A DNA stretch of 28,156 nucleotides from contig JALOAL010000025.1 in the NCBI GenBank assembly GCA_023228825.1, positions 1 through 28,156 of the forward strand. The letters are read 5' to 3'. Shown here piece by piece: positions 1 through 7,203 of this stretch (the stretch's first letter is position 1; the number at the start of each line of letters is the position of its first letter). This stretch comes from Dehalococcoidia bacterium (GTDB lineage: Bacteria > Chloroflexota > Dehalococcoidia > UBA2979). The notes under the pieces were generated by a model. It was not told the origin of the DNA, made no database searches, and saw nothing but the letters and a program-made list of their open reading frames with translations. The translations under genes and the position numbers were made by a program.

Positions 1-17
1 TCCAGACGCTGAGACAT
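1..17 (-). CDS. Transposase, first five codons only (cut by window edge)
   Basis: On the minus strand an ATG at 17-15 opens a frame reading M-S-Q-R-L before the window ends. A GGAG sequence sits nine bases upstream, a good ribosome-binding position. The start is about 110 bp inside the IS tip, as expected for a single-ORF IS. IS481-family transposases often begin with a similar M-S-x-R segment, so the call is inference from position and a few residues. Confidence 0.45.
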
Positions 18-127
18 GATCGAGCGCTCCCGTAGCGGCATCGGACGGCACCTCCCGCCCTCCGCCGCGCTGCTGGAGTGTCCGATATGTCCCCGAACGG
101 GTGTCCGATATCTCCCCGGTCTGTACA
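1..127 (-). mobile_element. End of an IS481-like insertion sequence, left copy, running off the window
   Basis: The element tip is the CA at 126-127; read on the minus strand it starts TGTACAGACCGGGG. Bases 34-127 are an exact reverse complement of 28063-28156. Inside the tip are two near-identical 18-bp direct repeats (77-94 and 100-117, 16/18 identical, 23-bp period), the usual arrangement of transposase-binding sites at IS ends. A likely transposase start lies at 17 on the minus strand. The IS481-like assignment rests on the TG...CA tip, the GTCCGATAT-type repeats and the few N-terminal residues visible. No target-site duplication can be tested because only one end is present. Confidence 0.8.
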
Positions 128-167
128 GCGGGGGAGGGTCGGGGTGGGGGCAGACGGTCGATGTACG

Positions 168-854
168 ATGTCGAACGTCATGCGGCGCCCCGTCTTCGTC
201 TCCGCCCTCCTCGCGGTGCTCCTCGCGCCGGCGTTCGTCACGCCTCGGACGGCGGCGGCGTGTAGCGCCGGACCGGACTTCAACCCCCTCCGTGAGTCCG
301 AAGTGATCGTGCTCGCACGCGTCGTCGACATGCGGCTTGCACCGGAGCACGAGGGCTTCGGCACGCCGCAGACTGTCGCGGTCTGGGTGGACCTGGAGGT
401 CGAGGAGTACCTGAAGGGCGGCGGGCCCGACGCCATCAGCGCCCTGGACACCTCCAGCGTCACGTTCCTCGACGGCCAGGACGAGGATGAGATGGCTGCC
501 TTCCAGGGTGCGTTGTACTGGGGGAGCGGCGGCGCCTGCGGGACGCTCAACGAGGATCCCCGCGGTCAGTACTGGCTGACCGGAGTGAACGATGAGGACG
601 GGGTATATCGACTGAACCTCATCACCAGCGCCTTCGGGGCGATGGCGCCAGGCCTCGATGATCCCCATCTCCAGCAACGGCTGGCGGCAGTACGGGCCGG
701 GCTCGCCGACCTCCAGATAGCCCCCGCAGGCACGGGCCAGGGCCACCTCGCCACGTCCGAGGACGGCTCGCTCCTCCCGATCGCGCTCCTCGCCATCACG
801 GTTGGCCTTGTGGCGGGCGTTCGCGTCCACTCGTCACCAAAACGCGCCCGATAA
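168..854 (+). CDS. Secreted protein with C-terminal membrane anchor, possible TIMP/netrin-like domain
   Basis: I do not recognise a named family with certainty. The 229-residue product starts with a signal peptide (hydrophobic residues about 9-24, an Ala-Ala-Ala before Cys32) and ends with one hydrophobic segment (about 202-221) followed by a basic tail, so it is probably exported and anchored by its C-terminus. Cys32 and Cys124 are the only cysteines in the exported part. The order 'C near the N-terminus, a VxLARVV strand, a VEEYLKG segment, then GACGTL and QYWL' resembles bacterial TIMP/netrin-like secreted proteins. ATG 168 was chosen because the reading frame upstream runs into the IS; ATG 180 is an alternative and neither has a good ribosome-binding site. 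The IS tip lies 40 bp upstream, so the native promoter may be displaced. Confidence 0.6.
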   Translation: MSNVMRRPVFVSALLAVLLAPAFVTPRTAAACSAGPDFNPLRESEVIVLARVVDMRLAPEHEGFGTPQTVAVWVDLEVEEYLKGGGPDAISALDTSSVTFLDGQDEDEMAAFQGALYWGSGGACGTLNEDPRGQYWLTGVNDEDGVYRLNLITSAFGAMAPGLDDPHLQQRLAAVRAGLADLQIAPAGTGQGHLATSEDGSLLPIALLAITVGLVAGVRVHSSPKRAR

Positions 855-1097
855 CGTTCGAGTACTGGCGGCCAGACGCGGGTGCTTTCCGGTATTCTCT
901 TCACCGGAGCGCACGACGGAAGCCATCCACATGATCGCCACCACCCACGACCGGGGAGCCCCACAGGCCGTCGCCATCCGCGCGGTGGTCGCTTCCGTGC
1001 GCGATCTGGAGTCCGAGGTCCTGCGGGAGCACTGACCTCGCCTCGGTAGAGCCTCCACCCCGCCGAGACCAGACCAGATCGAGAGACCCCCACCGCA
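855..1097 (+). promoter_or_regulatory. Intergenic region before the mrp operon, with an inverted repeat and a 34-codon ORF
   Basis: A perfect 6-bp inverted repeat, TCCGGT (888-893) and ACCGGA (903-908), encloses a T-rich 9-nt loop. It could be a weak terminator of the upstream gene or an operator, because a TATTCT -10-like hexamer (893-898) lies within it. A 34-codon ORF (931-1035, ATG, with GGAAG upstream) is typical of the region in codon use but has no recognisable content. No convincing promoter for the mrp operon was found. Confidence 0.3.
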
Positions 1098-3821
1098 GTG
1101 CTGGCCTTCCTGACCGCCGTGCCCTTTGTCGCCGCCGTCGCGGCGGCCATAGCGTCGCGCGTGGACCGACGCGCGCCCGGGTTCGTCATGCTCGCCGCCT
1201 CCCTGCTGGCGGCCGCCATGCTCCTCTCGCAGTGGGGCGAGGTCACGGACGGCGCCACGGTGGAGTGGGTCACCTCGTGGGTGCCGTCCCTGGAGTGGAC
1301 CGTCGCGCTGCGCCTGGACGGCCTCTCCATGCTGTTCGGGCTGCTCATCACCGGCATCGGCGCGCTCATTGCGTGGTACGGCACCGGCTACTTCGGGGCG
1401 GACGCGCGCAACGGCCGCTTCTTCACCACGCTGCTGATCTTCCAGGGCGGCATGCTCGTGGCCGTCCTCGCGGACGACTTCGCGCTGCTGTACGTGGGAT
1501 GGGAGGTGACCAGCGTCTCCTCCTTCGCCCTCATCGGCTTCGCGCACGACCGCGCCGAGGCGCGCCAGGCGGCCCAGCACGCCTTGCTCGTGACCATCGC
1601 CGGCGGACTGGCGATGCTGGTGGGGCTGATCATGCTCGGCGTCCTGACGGACACGTGGCGCGTCAGCGAACTCACCAGCCGGGGCGTCCTGGGCATTGAC
1701 GCCACGCTGGCGACGGTGATGTTCCTGCTGGTGGCGGTGGGGGCGTTCACCAAGTCCGCCCAATTCCCGTTCCATGGCTGGCTCCCGGGCGCCATGGCGG
1801 CGCCCACCCCCGTCTCCGCCTACCTGCACTCCGCCACGATGGTGAAACTGGGCGTCTACCTCGTCGCACGCCTGCAGCCGTCGCTCGGGGACCTCGAGGC
1901 GTGGGGCATCGTCCTGCCGGCCGTGGGCGGGTTCACGATGCTGTACGCGGCGTTCATGGCCGTGCGCGAGGTGGACCTGAAGCGCGTGCTGGCGTTCAGC
2001 ACCGTGAGCGCCCTGGGTTCCATGATCATGCTCGCCGGCCTCGGCACCACGCACGCGCTCACGGCGCTGGCGATCACCGTGATCGCGCACGCCTGCTACA
2101 AGGCCGCGCTCTTCATGACCGCCGGCACGATCGACCACGAGACTGGTACTCGCGACCGCCTCGCCCTGGGCGGCCTCCGCCACTCCATGCCGCTGCTGGC
2201 GGTGTCCGCCGGGCTCGCCGCAGTCTCCATGGCCGGACTGCCGCCGGCGATGGGCTTCCTCCAGAAAGAGACCGCGCTGGCCGCCTCGTTCGAGGAGCCG
2301 GAGGCGTGGCTGCTGATGGCCGCGGTCGCAGCCTTCGGCGCCCTCACGCTGGTGGCCGCCGTGGCCGCGGGCGTGGCGCCGTTCTTCGGCGCGCGACGGG
2401 ACACGCCGGAGCCTCCGCACGAGGGGCCGCCCTCGCTCTGGGCCCCGGTGGCGGTGCTCGCGGTGCTGGGGGTGGTGCTGGGGGTGGTGCTGGGCGTGGC
2501 CGTGACCGGGCCGCTCACGCCGTTCATCAGTGCGATCGTGAGCGCCTCCGCGGGCGAGCCGTACGAGGCGCACCTGGCGCTGTGGGAGGGTGTGAACCCG
2601 GTACTCCTGGCCAGCGTGGCGGCGATCACCGCGGGCCTCGTGCTCGCGCGATTCCACCGAGCGCTCCCGGGCATCCCGTGGCTGCGGGCGAACTCCACGG
2701 CGGCGATGGACGGCGTGCTGAACGGCATGACTGGCCTGGCCGACCGCATCGAGCGACTCGCGCAGCCGGGATCGCTCCCGCTCTACCTGGCAATCGCGCT
2801 GGCGGCGGCCGTGCTCCCGGTGCTGGTGCTGGTGGTGCTGGCCAACCCCATCAACGGCCTGGACCTGGACGCAGACCCGCTCACGGTTGCCATCGCCCTG
2901 GTGGTGGCCCTGGGCGCGTACGCGGCGGCGCGGAGCGCCACGCGCCTGCGTTCAATCGCCGCGCTGGGCGCCACCGGGTATGGCATGACGCTGCTGTTCC
3001 TGCGCTTCGGCGGGCCAGACCTGGCGATGACGCAGGTGCTGGTGGAGACGCTGACGGTCGTCCTCTTCATCTTCGCCTTCCGATACCTCCCCATCACCCA
3101 CGAGACGCGGGACGAGCACACGCGCCGCCACCACGTGGGCGGCGTGGTGGTGGCGGCCGTGGCAGGCGTGGCGATGACCGGCGTCACGATCCTGCTGGCC
3201 ACGCACGAGCGCTCGTACCACCTGCGGGCCTTCTTCGAGCGCGCCAGCCTCCCGGAGGCGCACGGCGCGAACGTGGTGAACACGATCCTGGTGGACTTCC
3301 GCGCCATGGACACCATGGGCGAGATCACGGTGCTGGCCGTGGCCGCTGTGGGGATCGTGGCGCTCCTGCGCATCACCGGACGCGAGCCGGCCAGCGCCGC
3401 CGCCGACTCCTCGCGCGTACTACGCACGGCGGCACGAGGCCTGCTGCCGCTGCTGGTGGTGTTCTCGATCTTCCTCCTGGTGCGCGGACACAACGAGCCG
3501 GGCGGCGGCTTCGTGGCCGGCCTTGTGGCGGCCACGGGCGTCACGCTCTACGCGATCGCGTACGACGCGCGCATCGCGCGGCGCCTGCTGCGCGTGGCGC
3601 CTCGATCCCTGATCGCGGCCGGGCTGCTGGTGGCGCTGGGTGCCGGTGCATTCGCGATGGCGTCCGGCCTGGCGCCGCTCACGGGCATGTGGGTGGACGT
3701 CTCGCTGCCGGGCGGCGAGCAGATCCCCGTGGGCACACCGCTCATCTTCGAAGTCGGCGTGTTCCTCGTGGTCCTGGGCGTGGCGAGCGCGCTGGCGACT
3801 GCACTGCTGGAGGAGCGATAG
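1098..3821 (+). CDS. mrpA: Mrp Na+/H+ antiporter, fused subunits MrpA and MrpB
   Basis: This is the largest membrane subunit of the multi-subunit cation/proton antiporter, related to the NuoL subunit of complex I. At 907 residues it is longer than a stand-alone MrpA (about 800) because MrpB is fused to its C-terminus. The N-terminal antiporter domain shows the conserved WEVTS (Glu136), TKSAQFPFHGWLP (Lys219) and LHSATMVK (His244, Lys250) motifs. A DUF4040-like segment follows (GGPDLAMTQVLVETLTV), and the MrpB signature GHNEPGGGFVAG is near residues 797-808. Translation starts at GTG 1098; the only purine-rich sequence upstream is GAGAGA. The stop abuts the mrpC start. A fused A-B arrangement is known in several bacteria, including the PhaAB proteins. 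Confidence 0.93.
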   Translation: MLAFLTAVPFVAAVAAAIASRVDRRAPGFVMLAASLLAAAMLLSQWGEVTDGATVEWVTSWVPSLEWTVALRLDGLSMLFGLLITGIGALIAWYGTGYFGADARNGRFFTTLLIFQGGMLVAVLADDFALLYVGWEVTSVSSFALIGFAHDRAEARQAAQHALLVTIAGGLAMLVGLIMLGVLTDTWRVSELTSRGVLGIDATLATVMFLLVAVGAFTKSAQFPFHGWLPGAMAAPTPVSAYLHSATMVKLGVYLVARLQPSLGDLEAWGIVLPAVGGFTMLYAAFMAVREVDLKRVLAFSTVSALGSMIMLAGLGTTHALTALAITVIAHACYKAALFMTAGTIDHETGTRDRLALGGLRHSMPLLAVSAGLAAVSMAGLPPAMGFLQKETALAASFEEPEAWLLMAAVAAFGALTLVAAVAAGVAPFFGARRDTPEPPHEGPPSLWAPVAVLAVLGVVLGVVLGVAVTGPLTPFISAIVSASAGEPYEAHLALWEGVNPVLLASVAAITAGLVLARFHRALPGIPWLRANSTAAMDGVLNGMTGLADRIERLAQPGSLPLYLAIALAAAVLPVLVLVVLANPINGLDLDADPLTVAIALVVALGAYAAARSATRLRSIAALGATGYGMTLLFLRFGGPDLAMTQVLVETLTVVLFIFAFRYLPITHETRDEHTRRHHVGGVVVAAVAGVAMTGVTILLATHERSYHLRAFFERASLPEAHGANVVNTILVDFRAMDTMGEITVLAVAAVGIVALLRITGREPASAAADSSRVLRTAARGLLPLLVVFSIFLLVRGHNEPGGGFVAGLVAATGVTLYAIAYDARIARRLLRVAPRSLIAAGLLVALGAGAFAMASGLAPLTGMWVDVSLPGGEQIPVGTPLIFEVGVFLVVLGVASALATALLEER

Positions 3822-4202
3822 ATGGAGGTCCTCCTCGCCCCGGTGGTCGGCATCCTGTTCGCCGCAGCGACATACCTGCTGCTGCAACGATCGCTGGGCG
3901 AGACCATCATCGGCCTGGCGCTGCTGACCAACGCGGCCAACCTCTTCATCTTCGTGGCGGCCGGCCTGAGCAAGGGCGTGGCGCCGCTGATCGACACAGA
4001 GACCGGCGAGCCGCCTCCGGGCGCCGCTGACCCGGTGCCGCAGGCGCTCATCCTGACCGCGATCGTGATCGGCTTCGGTGTGCTCGCGTTCTTCATCACG
4101 CTCGCCTACCGCTACCACCGGCTGACGGGCACGGACGACCTGGAGTGGATCGCCGCGGACGACGCTCCCACGTCCGGCGAGTTCGAAAGTGGCGAGCCAT
4201 GA
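3822..4202 (+). CDS. mrpC: Mrp antiporter subunit MrpC (NuoK-like)
   Basis: This 126-residue, three-helix subunit belongs to the NuoK/MnhC family. The pattern is clear: an N-terminal helix, GETIIGLALLTNAANLFIF, a PVPQALILTAIVIGFG segment, then a polar tail. It starts directly after the mrpA stop and its TGA overlaps the mrpD ATG, which implies translational coupling. In the Mrp complex MrpC sits next to MrpD in the membrane domain. The loop between helices 2 and 3 carries an acidic and Pro-rich insert (DTETGEPPPGAADP), typical of this subunit. Confidence 0.93.
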   Translation: MEVLLAPVVGILFAAATYLLLQRSLGETIIGLALLTNAANLFIFVAAGLSKGVAPLIDTETGEPPPGAADPVPQALILTAIVIGFGVLAFFITLAYRYHRLTGTDDLEWIAADDAPTSGEFESGEP

Positions 4203-5761
4203 ACGCCTGGCTGATCCTGCCGATCGCCTGGCCGCTGGCGGCCGGAGCGCTGGGGCTGGCGCTGTCCGGCAGCAACACGGCGCAGCGGCTGATCGCGGTC
4301 ATCGGGGCCGTGGGCCAACTGGTGGCGGCGGTGGTGCTGCTGCTGACGGTGAACGCGCAGGGCACGCAGGTGCTGCACATGGGCTCGTGGCCCGCGCCGT
4401 TCGGCATCAGCCTGGTGGCGGACCACTTCGCCTCGTTCGTGCTGGTGGCCGGGTCCCTGGCGGGCTGCGCGTCCGTGATCTTCGCCGCGCTGACGGTGGG
4501 CCGGCAGCGGCTCACCCACGGCTACTTCGTGCTGACCAACGTGCTGCTGGCGGCGGTGGCCGGCGCCTTCCTCACGGGCGACCTGTTCAACCTCTACGTC
4601 TGGTTCGAGGTGATGCTGATCGCCTCCTTCGTGCTGCTGGCCATGGGGCCGTACCCGCGCCAGGCGGCGGGCGCCACGAACTACGTGGCGCTGAACCTGG
4701 TGGCCTCCGCCACGTTCCTGGTGGGGGCCGGTGTCGCGTACGCGTTGACCGGCACCCTGAACTTCGCCGACCTGGCGCTGCGCCTGCCGCTGGTGGAGTC
4801 GCGCCCGCTGGTGCTGATCCTGGCGGCGTTGCTGATCGCGGCCTTCGCCTCTAAGGCCGCCGCCTACCCGCTGTCGGCGTGGCTGCCGTCCTCCTACCAC
4901 ACGCCCGCGCCGGATGTATCCGCGCTCTTCGCTGGCCTGCTGACGAAGGTGGGCGTGTACGCACTGGCCCGGTCCGTGACGTTGTTCTTCCCGGAGGACG
5001 CGCTGGTGCGGAACGTGGTGCTGGGGCTGGCGGGCCTCACGATGCTGGTGGGCGTGTTCGGGGCGCTGGCGCAGTTCAACATGCGTCGCCTGCTCTCCTT
5101 CCACATCGCCAGTCAGGTGGGCTACATGCTGATGGGCCTGGGCCTGCTGACGCCGCTGGCCCTGGCCGGCACCACGTTCTACATGGCCCAGCACATGATC
5201 ACGAAGACCGCGCTGTTCCTGGTGGCCGGCGTGGTGGAGCGCCGCACGGGCACGGGCTACCTGAAGCGGCTGGGCGGCCTCTACCGGACGAACCTGGCGC
5301 TCACCGTCGTATTCGCGCTCGCCGCGCTCTCGCTGGCGGGCATCCCCCCGTTCGCGGGGTTCGTCGCGAAGTTCACGCTTGTGCGCGCCGGTACGGCGGT
5401 GGAGTCCTGGGTGATCGTGGGCATCTCCATCGTCGTCAGCCTCCTCACCTTGATGTCCATGGTGAAGATCTGGAACGAGGCATTCTGGAAGGACCGCCCG
5501 GAGGGCGAAGTGGAACACGACGCGGCCCGGATGCACGCGCTCCCGCGCAGCGTCCCGCGCTGGGTGGTCATCCTGCCGGCGGGCACACTGGCGCTGGCCA
5601 GCGTGGCCATGGGCTTCGCGGCCGGCCCGCTCATGGAGTACGCCATCGCCGCGGGCGAGGAACTGGCGGACCGGAGCGTCTACATCGAGGCCGTACTGGG
5701 TGAGGACGCCTGGGCGGACCTGGAGACGATGACCGTGGAAGCAATGGAGGCCAGCCGGTGA
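4199..5761 (+). CDS. mrpD: Mrp antiporter subunit MrpD (NuoM/N-like)
   Basis: This 520-residue polytopic subunit is homologous to the antiporter-like subunits of complex I and is part of the proton or sodium path. Key residues are visible: Glu137 in WFEVML, Lys219 in ASKAAAYPLSAWLP, and the STxHTPxPDVSALxAGLLTK-type segment following it, here with SYHTPAP. Glu137 and the downstream lysine are the functionally important residues in characterised MrpD proteins. ATG 4199 was chosen over an in-frame upstream ATG because it gives the standard hydrophobic N-terminus and the ATGA overlap with mrpC. The end overlaps mrpE by GTGA. Confidence 0.94.
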   Translation: MNAWLILPIAWPLAAGALGLALSGSNTAQRLIAVIGAVGQLVAAVVLLLTVNAQGTQVLHMGSWPAPFGISLVADHFASFVLVAGSLAGCASVIFAALTVGRQRLTHGYFVLTNVLLAAVAGAFLTGDLFNLYVWFEVMLIASFVLLAMGPYPRQAAGATNYVALNLVASATFLVGAGVAYALTGTLNFADLALRLPLVESRPLVLILAALLIAAFASKAAAYPLSAWLPSSYHTPAPDVSALFAGLLTKVGVYALARSVTLFFPEDALVRNVVLGLAGLTMLVGVFGALAQFNMRRLLSFHIASQVGYMLMGLGLLTPLALAGTTFYMAQHMITKTALFLVAGVVERRTGTGYLKRLGGLYRTNLALTVVFALAALSLAGIPPFAGFVAKFTLVRAGTAVESWVIVGISIVVSLLTLMSMVKIWNEAFWKDRPEGEVEHDAARMHALPRSVPRWVVILPAGTLALASVAMGFAAGPLMEYAIAAGEELADRSVYIEAVLGEDAWADLETMTVEAMEASR

Positions 5762-6234
5762 ACGCGCTTCTCTCCAACCTGCTGTTGGCCCTGGCGTGGA
5801 CGGGGATCACGGCCACCTTCACGCCGGCGAACTTCACGCTGGGCTTCGTCATCGGCTTCGCGGCGATGTGGGTCACCCAGCGCGTGCCGGGCCTGCCGCG
5901 CTACCCGAGGCGTACCTGGAGCATCCTCTCGCTGGCGATCTACGCACTGCTGGAGGTGTTCCGCGCGAACATCCGCATCGCGCGAGAGATCATCATCGCG
6001 GACCAGATCCGTCCCGCCATCCTCTCCGTGCCCATCCGCGTCCGCACGGACTCGGAGGTCACCGTGCTGGCCTGGCTGGTCGCGCTGACACCGGGGACCA
6101 CGCCGGTGGACATCTCGCCGGACGGAGAACACATGCTGATCCACTTCACCAACCTGCCCGTGGGCGGTTCAGAGGCGGCGCGCCTCTCCATCATCGAGGG
6201 CTTCGAGCAGCGCGTGCTACGGGCGATGCGGTGA
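5758..6234 (+). CDS. mrpE: Mrp antiporter subunit MrpE
   Basis: The 158-residue protein is a membrane subunit with two N-terminal hydrophobic segments and a soluble C-terminal half. Family features are the TLGFVIGF segment, a helix leading into EVFRANIRIAREI, and the PxxxxVPxRVRTDSEVTVLAxxxALTPGT motif; here the last part reads RVRTDSEVTVLAWLVALTPG. It starts at GTG 5758, overlapping the mrpD stop by four bases, and its stop shares one base with the mrpF start. MrpE is needed for full activity or assembly of the complex in other organisms. Confidence 0.93.
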   Translation: MNALLSNLLLALAWTGITATFTPANFTLGFVIGFAAMWVTQRVPGLPRYPRRTWSILSLAIYALLEVFRANIRIAREIIIADQIRPAILSVPIRVRTDSEVTVLAWLVALTPGTTPVDISPDGEHMLIHFTNLPVGGSEAARLSIIEGFEQRVLRAMR

Positions 6235-6521
6235 TGGCGACCGTGACCGCGCTGACGGACGTGCTGATGATGGGCGCGCAGGTGATGCTCTGCATCGCCG
6301 CGCTGCTCACGCTGGCGCACCTGCTCCGCGCACGGTCGCTGCTGGAGCGCGTGCTGGCGCTGGAGATGCTCTCTGCGGGCACCGTGGCCGGCGCCGGCCT
6401 GCTCACGCTGGTCATCGGCGAACCCGCGCTCATCGACCCGGCCCTGGCGGTGGCCCTGGTCTCCTTCGCGGGGTCGATCGCGTTCGCGTCGTTCGTGGAG
6501 AGGCGCGGGACGGATGACTGA
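6234..6521 (+). CDS. mrpF: Mrp antiporter subunit MrpF
   Basis: This small three-helix subunit has 95 residues. The RARSLLERVLALEMLSAG segment matches the MnhF/MrpF pattern in which a basic loop leads into the second helix, and IDPALAVALVSFAGSIAFASFVERR forms the third helix. The ATG at 6234 overlaps the mrpE stop by one base, and the gene runs eight bases into mrpG. It was identified by position in the operon as well as sequence. Confidence 0.9.
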   Translation: MATVTALTDVLMMGAQVMLCIAALLTLAHLLRARSLLERVLALEMLSAGTVAGAGLLTLVIGEPALIDPALAVALVSFAGSIAFASFVERRGTDD

Positions 6522-6885
6522 ACTACTGGACCTCCTGGCTGCGGTGCTGGCGCTGACGGGAGCGTTCTTCCTGGCACTGGCCGGCGTGGCGCTCTTCCGG
6601 ATGCCGGACATCTACGGACGCCTCTCCGCCACGTCCAAGGCGGTGACCTTCGGCGCATCCACAATGCTCATCGCCACAGCCATTGGCATGCACGACCCCG
6701 GCGTCTCCTGGAGGGCAGCCGCGGGCATCGTCTTCCTACTGCTCACCTCGCCCATCGTGGGGCACGTGCTGGGCCGCGCCGCGTGGCGCTCCGGCGTGCC
6801 GCCGCACGTGGTGCAGCGCGACCCCTTCCCCACGGAGCCGGAGAGCATGCCCCCGCACGAGATGTGGGACGCTCGAAACTCCTGA
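6514..6885 (+). CDS. mrpG: Mrp antiporter subunit MrpG
   Basis: The last gene of the operon encodes 123 residues. The FRMPDIYGRLSATSKAVTFG segment is the MnhG/MrpG signature, in which a conserved arginine and a H/Y-x-R-L-x-A pattern follow the first helix. Two further helices follow, then a hydrophilic tail of about 35 residues (PPHVVQRDPFPTE) that is longer than in compact homologues. The start overlaps mrpF by eight bases. The complete A-B fusion, C, D, E, F, G set implies a functional Na+/H+ exchanger for pH and sodium homeostasis. Confidence 0.92.
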   Translation: MTELLDLLAAVLALTGAFFLALAGVALFRMPDIYGRLSATSKAVTFGASTMLIATAIGMHDPGVSWRAAAGIVFLLLTSPIVGHVLGRAAWRSGVPPHVVQRDPFPTEPESMPPHEMWDARNS

Positions 6886-6913
6886 GGCGCCCGAGCGCCG
6901 CGATTCTCGGGCT

Positions 6914-6948
6914 CCTGAGGTGGGGCGCCTGAGGTGGGGCTCCTGAGG
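6914..6948 (+). repeat. 14-bp tandem repeat after mrpG
   Basis: The unit CCTGAGGTGGGG plus two bases occurs at 6914 and 6928, with a partial third copy from 6942 (CCTGAGG). The same CCTGAGG also spans the mrpG stop codon (6881-6887). Just before it, GCCCGAG (6889-6895) and CTCGGGC (6906-6912) form a 7-bp hairpin with a 10-nt loop and no T tract. Together they may end the mrp transcript, but that is unproven. Confidence 0.6.
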
Positions 6949-6978
6949 GCGCCGGTGGCACCTCGGGATCTCCGCGCC

Positions 6979-7007
6979 TTGCCCCGGCATGGGGGGCCGA
7001 ATACGAT
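6979..7007 (+). promoter_or_regulatory. Candidate sigma-70-type promoter for tRNA-Ser
   Basis: TTGCCC (6979-6984) and TACGAT (7002-7007) are 17 bp apart and each match the consensus at four of six positions. Transcription would start about 25 bp before the tRNA. Confidence 0.45.
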
Positions 7008-7039
7008 CAGAGTTCGCCGCAGCAGGCAGTGTTCGCTGC

Positions 7040-7132
7040 GGAGGGGTCGCATAGTGGCCTAGTGCGGGCGCCTGCTAAGCGCTTGTCCCGGGTTTTCCGG
7101 GACCGAGGGTTCGAATCCCTCCCCCTCCGCCA
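7040..7132 (+). tRNA. tRNA-Ser(GCU), CCA encoded
   Basis: The cloverleaf can be folded by hand. The acceptor stem GGAGGGG (7040-7046) pairs with 7122-7128. The D stem is GCA/TGC. The anticodon stem is 7067-7071/7079-7083, with loop CTGCTAA and anticodon GCT at 7074-7076. A long class-II variable arm (GTCCCGG/CCGGGAC around a GTTTT loop) is diagnostic for serine. The T arm (7105-7121) has the TTCGAAT loop. The discriminator is G and CCA is encoded at 7130-7132. It reads AGC and AGU codons. Confidence 0.96.
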
Positions 7133-7203
7133 CGCTCGCCGGCCGCCCCGCACGTCAGACACTGCGGAGCACCCGGCCATCCGCCGCACGCTAAGGAAAC
7201 GCC

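Noticed and set aside
834..2657. Long minus-strand frame (about 600 codons) opposite mrpA
   Set aside because: It is rich in His, Arg, Gly and Gln, typical of the antisense of GC-rich membrane-protein genes. mrpA is unambiguous.
4112..5536. Long minus-strand frame opposite mrpD
   Set aside because: Same low-complexity antisense composition, and it lies fully over a clear MrpD.
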